Shown here piece by piece: positions 20,500 through 30,199 of a stretch of 33,456 nt of DNA (position 1 is its first letter; each line of letters begins with the position of its first letter). The position numbers were made by a program, and so were the translations under genes. The notes beneath the pieces were generated by a model. The model was not told where the DNA came from. It worked only from the letters and a program-made list of their open reading frames with translations, and searched no databases. The stretch is from NCBI GenBank assembly GCA_051453625.1, contig JBOZIK010000001.1, forward strand, positions 82,515,393-82,548,848, in the 5' to 3' direction. This stretch comes from Welwitschia mirabilis. Its lineage: Eukaryota; Gnetophyta; Gnetopsida; Welwitschiales.

Positions 20500-21230
20500 C
20501 TCCCTTAAGTCTAGATTCTAATGATAGAAATTTAAAGTATGTAATTAGTCAACGTTAAACTTCAAATATCTTATCATGTATACTATCATACTTAAATAAT
20601 TTGTAACTCTATTATATTCCTTCTTTTATTATTGATCAAAAATTTAAGTTCTTTCCTTTATGTTGATTTCACCTATTTTATAGTAAAACTTGTTTTCACT
20701 GTTCATGTATTATAATGCATTATAAACTATGTACAAAACAAACTCCATATGTTGTAGGTAATATCTCCATTTCTTCAATGTTTACAAAATAGCATATAAC
20801 TCCTTTTCATAGGTAAAGTAGTTTTTCTTGGAATAATTCATCTTCTCATGCAATGGGTTTATATTCTTCGATGAGAACTTCCTTAATTGATTTATCACTT
20901 TCATCCTGCATCACTTGAAGAATTTTATTAAAATGTAGAAATACTTTCATAGGATCTTTAATAATTCTCTTGTTGAGCTAATCCAATACTTCATCTACTT
21001 TCTTGATTTACTTGAAGGCTTGATTCTTTTATCTAGTAGCTGATGTTATTACACATACCTTATTGAAATCCTTCATAAACCTTTTATAAAATATTTTTAC
21101 CTCATGAAATCTATAAATATCTATTACTAATTTTGATATAGGATAATTATGAATGAACTTTCCTTATCTAAATTCATTTTAATTCCATCTTTATAGATAA
21201 CTATTATAAGAATCACTAGCTTTAAGTGGT
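20500..21230 (-). pseudogene. Ty3/gypsy RNase H and RT connection, broken
   Basis: Continues the RT on the minus strand. A block with YRFHEVKIFYKRFMKDF near 21060-21110 is the well-known linker between RT and RNase H (RSFHGLASFYRRF-type). Further down, VMQDESDKSIKEVLIEEYKP occupies the place of the RNase H start (the normal V-DAS-G-GAVL block), with the catalytic Asp context altered, and a YFVNIEE segment lies at the YEKE/ALK region. Stops interrupt several segments. RNase H removes the RNA template during cDNA synthesis. The right edge is approximate. Confidence 0.65.
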
Positions 21231-21890
21231 AAAGGTATACTCCTTTTCATATGTATCAACTATTATTCCTTTAACTTATAAGGAACTTTTCTAAAATATT
21301 CTTTTTGATCCTTAACATTCTTAATAAATATCATAATATTATTTAAAAACAATAATAAACTTTCTAGAAAAAATATTTAATACCTTTTTTATTAACCTCA
21401 TGAAAGTAATTAAAGCATTTATCAATTTAAATGGCATTATCAATTATTCATATAATTCATCTAGAGAGTAAAGAATGTCGTTTTTTGTTACAACTCTTAT
21501 TATATCCATTATTCAAACATATCTTGCTAAAAATATATGCTCTAACAAATAGTTCAAAATTTCATCGATGCAAGGAATAAGAAAGTAATACTTCATGATT
21601 ATCTTATTAATGGCTCTTAAATTAATACAAATGTGCAAATCCATGCTATTCTCATTTGAATTTAATAATATTAAAATAGAATACTATAATAAAATTTCCT
21701 TCATAAATGCTTTCTCTAGTAACTCCTATACTTATCCTTTTATCTCCTTTCTTTCATGCAATAAAATTATGTATGATGCTTTATTTGATATTAAAGTTCC
21801 AAGAACTAAATTTATCTAATAATTTATGGTCTTAATAAGTGACAAACCAAAAGGTAAATATTTAATAAAAGTATTTGTAAATGATTTTAA
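21230..21890 (-). pseudogene. Ty3/gypsy reverse transcriptase, broken
   Basis: Minus strand, in order: LPFGLSLIKTINY (LP-GLPP-RDIQH block, about 21870-21830), INLVLGTLIS, LLHERKEIKG, LLEKAFMKEILL (the ELLxKGFIxES block), MDLHICINLRAINK (the WRMCVDSRAINK block, near 21650-21600), YYFLIPCIDEIL (the YRFPIPRLDD block), LYEWLIMPFKLINALITFMRLI (written here as two pieces: LYE-LIMPFKLIN and ALITFMRLI, 21460-21390). The catalytic YFDD site near 21323-21355 reads F, a short frame break, then NNIMIF, so both catalytic aspartates are now Asn. An antisense 74-codon frame on the plus strand (21595-21819) is only the shadow of this gene. Confidence 0.85.
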
Positions 21891-22039
21891 TACATCTTTT
21901 ACCTCCATTAGATACTCTTTCAATCACTATTCTAAATATACGTTTAACATCATAGCCATGTAATAGACTTCTTTGTTTATTTATTTTCTTGCTTTCTTCA
22001 TTTTGAAAAAGTATATAAATGTTGTGTTATGAAATATCT

Positions 22040-22410
22040 TTTGAATTTGATAACAAGTCAAATATCTTTTTATTTATATTAATTATAATATAAGTTTTAG
22101 TCTCCCCATTATGTGTGAAATTAGTATTATATTTCCATGGTCTACAAAATAATAAATGGCAAGCATTCATAAGAATAAGATCATAATGAATTTACTCATA
22201 AAATTTAGTAATTTCAAAGTTATGGAGGTACTATTATATTACTATAACATGTTATCACTTTTATAACTAAGAGACTCAGTATAATGTTGGATGCAACATG
22301 ATATCTAAATTTAATGTTTCAATTGTTTCAGTAGAAATCAAATTATCAATGTTTTTATTACCATATATAATCTTATATAGGTAATCATTACATTTACATC
22401 TAGTTCTTAA
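22040..22410 (-). pseudogene. Ty3/gypsy aspartic protease, broken
   Basis: Minus strand: RCKCNDYLYKIIYGNKN followed by LISTETIETLNL is the retropepsin start (the C-x-x-IIDSGSSxNxVS block); the catalytic D-S/T-G reads YGN, so the active-site Asp is lost. Farther on MNACHLLFCRPWKYN (the C-x-LLLGRPWQ-x-D block) and THNGETKTYII close the domain near 22090-22171. The region between them has stops. Protease cut the Gag-Pol polyprotein. It lies between the zinc-knuckle end of gag (22453-22641) and RT, the normal gypsy order. Confidence 0.75.
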
Positions 22411-22452
22411 GAGTTTTCTTCATGATCTTAGCTCTTTAACAATTTTTACAAC

Positions 22453-23480
22453 TTACATAAGAGTTCTTATAATAGTTATATTTTCTTTGTTTTCTTCAGC
22501 AATATTTTTTAGTTCCTTCTTTTTGAATGCTCTTATTCTCTTACCATTATCAAAAACAACGTTATCGTTTGTATCCCTTTTCATTAATAAAAATTCATAA
22601 GAGTTATGTCTCAACTTATAGAATGTATAATAAGAAATCAAAAAATTACCTCCTTTCCCCCTTTCTAAATATCTAGTACCTATTTCTTTGGTGTTATCTT
22701 TGACTTTACTTTATCATTCTTAGTTTATCCTTTCTTCTTATGGATAACTATTTTTTAATTATTTCTTTCCTTTAAAAATTTCTCTATTTGGATTATTTCT
22801 TTACTACAACTTCTCTTTCATTCAGAGCACCAACTCATATGCTTGCTTTATCATTTTAGGGGTAATAATAGAAATTTCATCTTTTATAAGCTCTTTGTCC
22901 TATATGAAAATGACATGAACTTAGCTTGAAAGCTTTCTTTCATGTAACTCCAAGAAGTTGAAATATCTTTCTCTTAACATCCCTATCAAACATGCTCCCA
23001 TTAAGTTGCTACAACTCCTTCTAAGTGAGTTGAAGCAATTTTTATCTTATTTACTACATCTATATTATCCATCTTAAAATACCACCCCATGTCTTAGATT
23101 TAGCCTTGAAGTATAATTTATTCAAAAATTTCTTCAAATGATGTTTTATATTTACTAGGCTATTTTCTCCCAGCTTAATTAGGAATTTCATAAAGAAATC
23201 CTTTTCTTTCTCTTTACTTTAAGCTTTACATATAATATCATTATTTGATGACTTCTCCATAATAAATGAGCTTCTTTATACTCCTTTTCTAGAATTAGTT
23301 TTAAAGGTTTGGGTGTATAGTATACATTCATTCTATTTTTCATCTCTTAGATTAAATATAGGATATCTTCTATTCTAATTCTTACCTTGGAAGATTCCTT
23401 TAAAAGTGAAAAACTGTTATCTTATTTAGTAGCATCCTAAAATCAAATCAAATAACTATCTCCGCATAAATCCAAAACTT
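22453..23480 (-). pseudogene. Ty3/gypsy gag with decayed zinc-knuckle region
   Basis: The proximal part (about 23200-22850) gives broken gag-like text such as KFLIKLGENS, KHHLKKFLNKLYF and KRKIFQLLGVT, spread over several frames. The last part is an open 62-codon stretch (22641-22453). It starts just after a stop-rich area and reads FYKLRHNSYEFLLMKRDTND, then Lys/Glu-rich linker. Its H-N-S-Y-E-F stretch lines up with the GHxxxxC half of a CCHC knuckle, with the cysteines changed to Phe or Leu. Gag would form the particle and bind RNA. Identification of the capsid part is weak; the position before protease supports it. Confidence 0.55.
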
Positions 23481-23499
23481 ACTTGGATATTAGATGATG

Positions 23500-23946
23500 G
23501 AAAGCTAAGCATAAAAAAAATCCAAAAACAGTTTTAGATTATGTTTTTAATGAGGAACAAAAATATAGAATAAATATGTAGAAAATAAATAAATGGATGT
23601 AATGAAGAAATTACTGTTTATTCCTAAAACATAAATTATAATGCTTACAACTAGAATTAATACTAGTAAATCTTCCATAAGCTCTCTTCTTAGTAGTGGC
23701 CTTCAAAGCCTCACCCAAGATTTAATACTCTGATTTTTGGTATCCTTCAAGAGATAATATAAGTAAGTTATGATCTTAAAATAGGTCTATATTCTTAAGT
23801 TTTCTAGAAATAACTACTTTCAAGCTTCAATTCATGGATCTATCATTTCTTCCTTCTTAATTCTAGCATCTACGAAAGCATTCTCTAAGTCATTCTCTTT
23901 ATTAGCTTACATCGTCTTATTTATAAGCCTTTGATATGAATCTTTG
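23500..23946 (-). repeat. 5' LTR of the minus-strand element, truncated
   Basis: Matches 6380-6800 in the same orientation (see that entry). It is the 3' portion of the LTR. The upstream portion would lie beyond 23946, where the LTR of element B begins. No confident primer binding site was found between this LTR and gag. Confidence 0.6.
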
Positions 23947-25179
23947 TGTTGCACTACCAAATTTTTTATTATTTTTGCAAGACAATATACAGGTTTATGT
24001 TGAGTTTTGATGATAATAGAGATCAAAGGCAAATGTTATGGAACATGCAATCTTCATTACATTTAATAACATTCAAAGTAATTTACAATAATTTCCATCT
24101 AAATTAATTGTCTTATAGTCAAAGAGGCTAGTATAACATAATAAACACTTTAGAAAAGTCAATCTTCCACCTAATCATCTAGACAAACTTTTGAACAATA
24201 GAAACACTTAAGCTAAGAAGGATGATTACTAGATCAATCTAGTAGTTGATGTAAAACTCATGTGATATGGTATCATCTCCTATGATATTTAGATAACAAG
24301 TACAATGACACCTAAAATAAATACTTTGCTAAAATTTATCAAACTTTTGCCATGTGTCTTACATCTTCTTGTATAGTTCCTAGGGTTGATAGTGCATCTA
24401 TTTATATTTTCTGATTTAAGAGCTTGTTTTGTAATAAATACCTCCTTAGTCCTTAACTCCATTTTTATCTTTGTTTACATTAAAAATTCTTGTAATATAA
24501 TATCAAAGGGCTAAAGATTTATTCATTATTATTGTAGAGAGATATCTTACTTGATATTAGATTGTGTATTCTTCATTGAGGTTTTGCTACATTATAACAC
24601 AGATGTTAGTTTCTTTTAATCAAGACTCTATTTTCCTTTTTATATATATTTTTTTATGTGCATCTTCTTTATGGTTTATGTTACATTTGATTCTATGATA
24701 GCTTCTCTCGTGATATAAATAATGAGATAACCTTTGTTAAGATTGACATTATTAGTTTAAGTACATTTCATTTCATTCCCTAGATTAACTTTACATTATT
24801 TTTATATTCTGTCTGGTGTATCTGATAGCTTAGGTTAATCTTAATCTAGTAACACATTCTCTTAATTGATCTAGGATATACAAAGTTGATCTCCATGACA
24901 TGTTGATCTAGTAATTGAATAAAAGTTGCATTTAGTTTAAACTTGCATTTCATTTACATAGTATGTTTTTTTGAATTATTATTTCATTTCACTTTGAGGA
25001 TATAGTATTTCATTTATAAAATTAATTCTCTTTCTTCTTACATATGCCTTTAACAAGATTACAACAGTTGGATTACTTCCACCCATATTAGTGTGTTAGA
25101 TTCTATAAAATATATATATATTTATGATTTATAAGATCTATTTAAGAACATAATATTTTCACAAAATTCCACTATAGCA
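23947..25179 (+). repeat. 5' LTR of element B (about 1233 bp)
   Basis: Starts TGTTGCACTACC and ends ACTATAGCA, giving TG...CA termini, followed by TCT and the primer site. The first ~820 bases match the 909-1744 LTR. Its U5 end also resembles the A1 LTR end ('tctatactagagtgtc' against 'cccatattagtgtgtta'), so the A and B subfamilies share an ancestor. Confidence 0.85.
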
Positions 25180-25182
25180 TCT

Positions 25183-25200
25183 TGGCATTATTGCTAGGAA
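25183..25200 (+). other. Primer binding site of B, tRNA-Asp type
   Basis: TGGCATTATTGCTAGGAA against the complement of the plant tRNA-Asp 3' end TGGCGCCGTTGCCGGGGA: 10 of 18 match and all 8 differences are C-to-T or G-to-A. It lies 3 bases after the LTR. This is strong evidence for both the LTR boundary and the lineage. Confidence 0.85.
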
Positions 25201-25892
25201 AGGAGTCTTAGAGTTTGAGGATTATTATTACTTAGTTAATTGCTTTGGATTTCTATTTAAGTATCTTTCTATAGTATCATTCTAGTTTTATAGTAGAAAC
25301 ATAGGTTTTCCTTTCCACAGTGTTTTTTTTGCATTCTAAAATAAATGCCTTGTTATTTTCCTTATCATCTAGATGATGCACAATAATGATGGATTTTAAA
25401 ACTTAGGTTTTTTATTTTTCTTAAAAACTAGAGTTTTATTTTCATCCTTTCTATCATCTAGATAACTTAGTGAACAACCTTCTATTTTCATGTTGTATTA
25501 CTATGTCATTCTATTTTCTATTATTTTCATTTTTGGGTTTTTATGTGTGTTGTTTTTCCATATCTATCATCTAGATAGCCATCAAGACAACACATTTAGA
25601 ATATAACTAAGCATCTAGGACATGATAAACTCTAGTAAAAAGGTGAAATATCATAGAGAGTGACTATTAATTAAAGAAAATATTTGAGAAGGTTTGATCA
25701 ACTATGAACATAACCTAGGTATGTATATCATAGGTAAGTAAAATATTTTTTTAACTCAGCAATAATATTTTTCTACATTTATTATTTTTGAATTTAATTT
25801 TTCTAAAGAAATTTTTTTAAAAGATAGTTTAGAATAAAGTTTAGAAGAAAGTTGTTTTATTACAATGTTAAATTCATTACAAAAATAGAAAT
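25201..25892 (+). other. Leader between primer site and gag of B
   Basis: About 690 bases, stop-rich in all frames. T-rich runs and repeated 'catctagat' motifs occur (for example 25366, 25446 and 25568), similar to the 'catctagat' blocks in the LTR itself. No gene seen. Confidence 0.6.
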
Positions 25893-27480
25893 AGATTGCT
25901 TCACCTAATCTCCCTATTGTTATTGGAACCTCTACTACTATCCTTATAAGTTCTAATGTTGTCATCTTCAAAGAACTTATTAAAACTAAAAAAAATAAAA
26001 TCCAAAACCCTTTTGACCTACTTCCTAGTAAGGATGTCAAGTTAAAATATTTAAATGCTTATCCTTTTTTTAATGGAGAAAATAATGAAGATTCCCTCCA
26101 ACATATAATTAATATTGAATAATTAGTACTTACTTCTAGAAATGTTTAAAAGTTATGATCATATTTTTATGGTTATTGTTTCCATTACTTTAAAAGGAAA
26201 AGATAAACTATGATTGATAATTATTCCACCAAAAAGTTTAAAAACATTAAACCAAGTTCAAGATGCATTTATAAAAAGATTTATTAGTGAAACAACTATA
26301 AGAAAAAGAAATAAATTAGTAATGAATTTTCAATAATAACCTAATAAAGATTATAAGTGAATTTATATTGCCATTAATTTTAACCCTATAGATGCTTTTA
26401 CTTGAGAAGAATTAATAGAGTATTTATATAATGGACTTAATAGTCAAACCAAACAACTTGTAGATTTTTCATGTGAAGGAAACTTGATGAATCTGACATT
26501 AAAAAATGCATGAAAAGTATTATAAGAACTATGAGAAGTAAATCAAACATGGCCTAAACCAACATCTAAAGGAACTTATACAGTAGTCCAAATCATAAAA
26601 GATCTTAAAGAAGTTAAACAAAAAAAGGAGGAAGTGAAAATAGAGAAAGAATCAATGAATAAAAATTTTACTATAACACTATCAAAATAGATTTAAATGA
26701 TTTTGAATGCTAAGGTAATAATTGAAAATAGTGTGGTTGTAATTCCAACTTTTGATTTGTATGAATAAAACTAGCAAGTAATAAGAAAAAAAAGAAAAGA
26801 TTTATGAAGAAGTGTGTATATTCAATTAGAAGTATTCAAACTTTAAAAATCAAAATCAAAAGCAATTTCAATCTAGGATGAATTGATAATCAAACTTTCA
26901 ATCCTTTGAAAAAAAATAAAAAAATTTTAAACAAATCATTTAAATTTTCAACTAGTTAGAAATAGTCTTAAGAATGCTAACTTTTAAAGAAACAATTCAA
27001 ACTTCTAACTAATAACTCAAATTGTTAAGTAAAGATATCAAACTCATAAAAAACTAAAATGATCCACTTAGAAATTCCATTGATGAATTAATGAAGTCTT
27101 AAGAAAAGAAAAATTCAAACATTGAAAATCTTGTTAATGTCCTATAATAAACAATGCTTGCCAATCAAAGATCATAAGAATCCATTACAATACAACCATT
27201 GTCAAATCCTAATAAAGTGAAAAAGAATAATTGTAAGGTTATGGTAACAAATGAAAAAGATGCAATGCCTTCTATCTAAGATGCTTTAACATCCAAAAAT
27301 GATAAAAATGATGAAGAACAAGAGGATATAGAAATATTATAAAACCATACTTTCCCTTTCCCTTAAAATAATGATAAGAAAAATTTTTCTTAAGATAAAG
27401 GTAAGAAACTTACTACCCCTTGGCTTAATAGATTAAACACCAATCATACATTTGATGAACATCTTAGAAACTCAATGTAA
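25893..27480 (+). pseudogene. Athila-type gag of element B, broken
   Basis: The frame is open from about 25893 to 26119 (IASPNLPIVIGT at the start, then LKYLNAYPFFNGENN, a capsid-like LxxLPxFxGE block), then broken. FIKRFISETTIRKRNKL follows near 26260-26320. The clearest part is near 26400-26580: FTWEELIEYLYNGLN, QTKQLVDFSCEG, and QTWPKPTSK, in order and spacing typical of the C-terminal capsid of Athila Gag. After that comes an Asn/Gln/Lys-rich tail (QNQKQFQS), and near 27205-27260 NPNKVKKNNCKVMVTNEKD, which fits the NP-K-x-CKA-T-R block before protease. Gag packages the RNA in a particle. The start codon cannot be set. A 94-codon frame on the opposite strand (26040-25756) is antisense to the gag start and not a gene. 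Confidence 0.75.
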
Positions 27481-27489
27481 AATATAAGC

Positions 27490-28290
27490 ATAAATTTATC
27501 ATTTTCAAATTTTTTTAAATAGAAACCTAAATATTTTAAATTATGTAAAGATATAATTAGGAGAAAATAAAAACAAACTATACCTCGTAAAGATTTCCTA
27601 GCCTAATCTATAACCAACTTAGTCTTACAAAAATTCCAAAGTTTAAGGATCTAGGAAAAGTAGCTATTAGTATCACTTTATAAGGTATGAAAAGAATAAA
27701 GAACTTTTCAATTAATAGAGAATAAGTGTTAAATCTTATGCCTTTACACATTTATCAATAAATTGGTTTAGAAAGTAGAATTAAGCCTATAAGGATTTTA
27801 TTAGAATTGGTAGATACATTTTATTAAAGAAACCTTCAGTCGTAATCAAATATTGGATTATTTAAACTGAAGAAGCATTCTATCTAATAGATGTGGTTAT
27901 GATTAAACTTAAGCATAACAGAGGTTATCCATTACTTCTAAGTAGAGCTTTTTGTATAATAGTCCACTGTATTATTGATACTAGAACTAGAATAATGGAA
28001 TGCCACTTAGGAAATAATAAGTTCACCATTAGAGTATTTGATGTTACTGAAAAGGATTTAGGCAATGAGTTGAATATTGAAGAAGAATCTAATATAAGTC
28101 TATTTTTACAACATTGTCCACTTGAAAAAAGTTGGTTAATGCTTTATGAGCCTATCTTATTTGATAATCCGTTTGAAATAGAAAACTTGAAGGCTTTCTA
28201 TCATGATCAACTTAATTATGAGAATTTAGAAATTTATTATTTTGATCAAGAAATAGAAAACCTAAAACTATAAACTATGTAGAAGTCCAA
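27490..28290 (+). pseudogene. Athila-type aspartic protease region of element B, broken
   Basis: The upstream part reads KYFKLCKDIIRRK near 27528 (the YAKFLKDIL-type block before protease), then IPKFKDLGK; LNLMPLHIYQ lies at about 27730-27770 (the S-INLMPYSVY block just after the D-S/T-G site, whose Asp is not readable). The C-terminal half is open for 126 codons at 27893-28273: YPLLLSRAF matches the P-LLGRPFL block with Gly changed to Ser, then IIDTRTRIMECHLGNN and FTIRVFDV. The rest of the ORF is the acidic linker before RT. This is one of the longest open stretches in the window, but the catalytic half is broken, so it is not functional. RT begins about 0.3 kb downstream. Confidence 0.75.
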
Positions 28291-28559
28291 AATCTAAACA
28301 AAACTAAGAGTTTTTATTTTGAAGAAGGTCATTCACCTAAGTTATCTAGATGTTAGTTTGAGATGTTAATTAATTTTGATAGAAATTTAATAGAAAATAA
28401 AAATCTAAATTTAAATCTTAAACCTTTATTCAATGAACTGAAATATATCTTTTAGTGTATTGATTAGAACAAATCTTTCATAGTAAATGAAAATCTTTTC
28501 TCTTAGTAAGAATTAATTTTAATTTCACTTTTAAAATCTAACATTAATACATTTATTGG

Positions 28560-29490
28560 GTTCCACAAATATCTAATAGTCATTCCTATCTCTATTGTTT
28601 AAAATGAAATCTACCTTGAGCATAATGCAAAACCTACTAGGTAACCTCAACATAGACTAAACCCAGCTCTTAAATAAGTCATAAAAGATGAAATCATTAA
28701 ATTAATAGATGTCAAAATTATTTATACCATAACTAATAGTTAGTTGGTTAGATCTTTGCTGGTAGTACCTAAGAAATGTGGGAAGTGTCAAATGTGTATT
28801 GATTTTAGATAATTAAATGAAGTAACTAAAAAAGACCTTTCCTTGATTAAATACTTGATAGAATTTAAGGAAATGCTTTTTATTACTTTCTTGATAGATA
28901 TAGTAATTACAATCAGGTCCATATTTCTAGTGAGAACCAAGCCAAAACTACTTTTATTTCACTATTTAGAACCTTTACCTTTAGATGCATGACTTTTANN
29001 NNNNNNNNNNNNNNNNNNNNNNNNNNNNNNNNNNNNNNNNNNNNNNNNNNNNNNNNNNNNNNNNNNNNNNNNNNNNNNNNNNNNNNNNNNNNNNNNNNAT
29101 ATTTCTAGTGAGAACCAAGCCAAAACTACTTTTATTTCACTGTTTAGAACCTTTACCTTTAGATGCATGACTTTTAAACTTTGCAATACTCTTAGTACCT
29201 ATTAATATGCAATGATGGGTTTTTTTTTTAATATGTTAAAGGATTCAATTAAAATTTTTAGGGATAAATTCTCAATCTATGGTAAAAACTTTGAACAAAT
29301 ATTAAAAAGGTTAGAGAAATTCCTTGATAGATGTATTAACAGTGGCTTATATTTGAGTTGGGAGAAGAATTTTTATTTTTTAGTTAATAATGGAATTGTA
29401 TTAGATCACTACATTTCTAATAAAGAAATTAGAATGGATCCTAAATATGTTAGTACATTAAAAATAAAACTTGTACAATAAATATTAAAT
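28560..29490 (+). pseudogene. Athila-type reverse transcriptase of element B, interrupted by a gap
   Basis: In order: NEIYLEHNAKPTR and RLNPALK (about 28605-28675), DEIIKLIDVKIIY, LLVVPKKCGKCQMCIDFR (28755-28810), LNEVTKKD, then the block equivalent to the Gly-Tyr-Asn-Gln segment with QAKTTFIS (28930-28965). After the gap at 28999-29098 the same 78 bases repeat, followed by LCNTLSTYQ. Then an open frame at 29212-29481 reads MMGFFFNMLKDSIKIF, RDKF, SIYGKNFEQILKRL. The catalytic M-DD-F site is RDKF (near 29260), so the second Asp is Lys. M-DD-FS, rather than Y-DD, is typical of Athila. Three or more other stops occur. The last part, GIVLDHYISNKEI, is the GIVLGHxIS block at the RT C-terminus. 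Confidence 0.85.
28999..29098. other. Assembly gap (100 N) inside RT, with 78-bp duplicated flanks
   Basis: 28921-28998 and 29099-29176 are the same 78 bases with a single difference (A at about 28964, G at the same place on the right). RT reading runs to the end of the left copy and continues after the right copy in the same order. The gap most likely stands for an unmerged overlap. Open frames across it on either strand are artefacts of the N run. Confidence 0.95.
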
Positions 29491-29639
29491 AAGTTCAATC
29501 TCTTATCAATTATTATGATTTTTATCATTATTTCATTTAAGACTATGCTAAAAATTGTAAATACCTTTATTCATTACTTGAAAAAGAAGATAAATTTGAT
29601 TATAAAGAATCTTATCATCTTTCTTTTAATACACTTAAA

Positions 29640-30184
29640 TATAAAATCTATTCTACACCTATTGTAATGATATCTAATTGAAGTAAAGATTTTGAGTTAA
29701 TGTGTGATGCTAGTAATATTGTTATGGGTGGGGTGCTTAAAATAAAAATATGAAAATGATTTTAAGGTTATATCTTATCATAGTTAAACTTTGTCTAAAT
29801 ATTAAATATATTACACTACTACTGAGAAAGAAATATTAGCAATAATCTTTTTTCCTTAATACACTTAAACATCATCTTTTAATCTCTCATATGAATGTTT
29901 ACACTGACTATGTAGCAATTAGATACCTCATGACCAAGAAAGATTTTAGTGCTAGAATTATTATATGGATCATCCTCATGCAAGAATTTAATTTAACTAT
30001 CACTGATAAAGTAGAAAAGCATAATAGTATAGCAGATCATTTATCATGTCTTTCTTTCTTTCTTTATGATCTTATGATTAATGATTCTTTTCCAAATGAA
30101 CAAATTTTTGTCATATCTTCTATTCATCCTTCTCCTTTATATGACGAAATTGTTAATTACTTTATTACCATAAAAACACCATAA
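29640..30184 (+). pseudogene. Athila-type RNase H of element B, broken
   Basis: FELMCDASN at about 29690-29716 is the CDAS block with the first catalytic Asp kept, followed by a VMGGVL segment. After stops, an open frame at 29891-30184 gives VYTDYVAIRYLMTKKD (the YTDHxAIRYLxxKKD block, Asp kept), then IIWIILMQEFNL, ITDK, and IADHLSCL (the N-x-VADHLSRL block). These are the end of the RNase H domain and lead into integrase. Some catalytic residues survive, but the frame before 29891 is broken. It degraded the RNA strand of the RNA-DNA hybrid during replication. Confidence 0.85.
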
Positions 30185-30199
30185 CATTAAACTTATAAT

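Larger units (their letters stand above)
19640..23946 (-). mobile_element. Minus-strand chromovirus-like Ty3/gypsy element, 5' part
   Basis: From high to low coordinates: truncated 5' LTR (23946-23500), gag (23480-22453), protease, RT, RNase H and integrase to about 19640. The gene order (RT-RNase H before integrase) is Ty3/gypsy. The missing integrase C-terminus and 3' LTR are probably the pieces at 6376-7625. All genes are broken by many stops and shifts. The 5' LTR is cut by insertion of element B at 23947. Confidence 0.75.

Noticed and set aside
21595-21819. 74-codon plus-strand open frame
   Set aside because: It is antisense to recognisable minus-strand reverse transcriptase motifs; the minus-strand reading is the real one.
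25756-26040. 94-codon minus-strand frame with a membrane-like segment
   Set aside because: It lies opposite the gag start of element B, and its hydrophobic stretch is the complement of Lys/Asn-rich gag sequence.
28962-29186. Open frames on both strands across the gap at 28999-29098
   Set aside because: They are kept open only by the N run between two copies of the same 78 bases.
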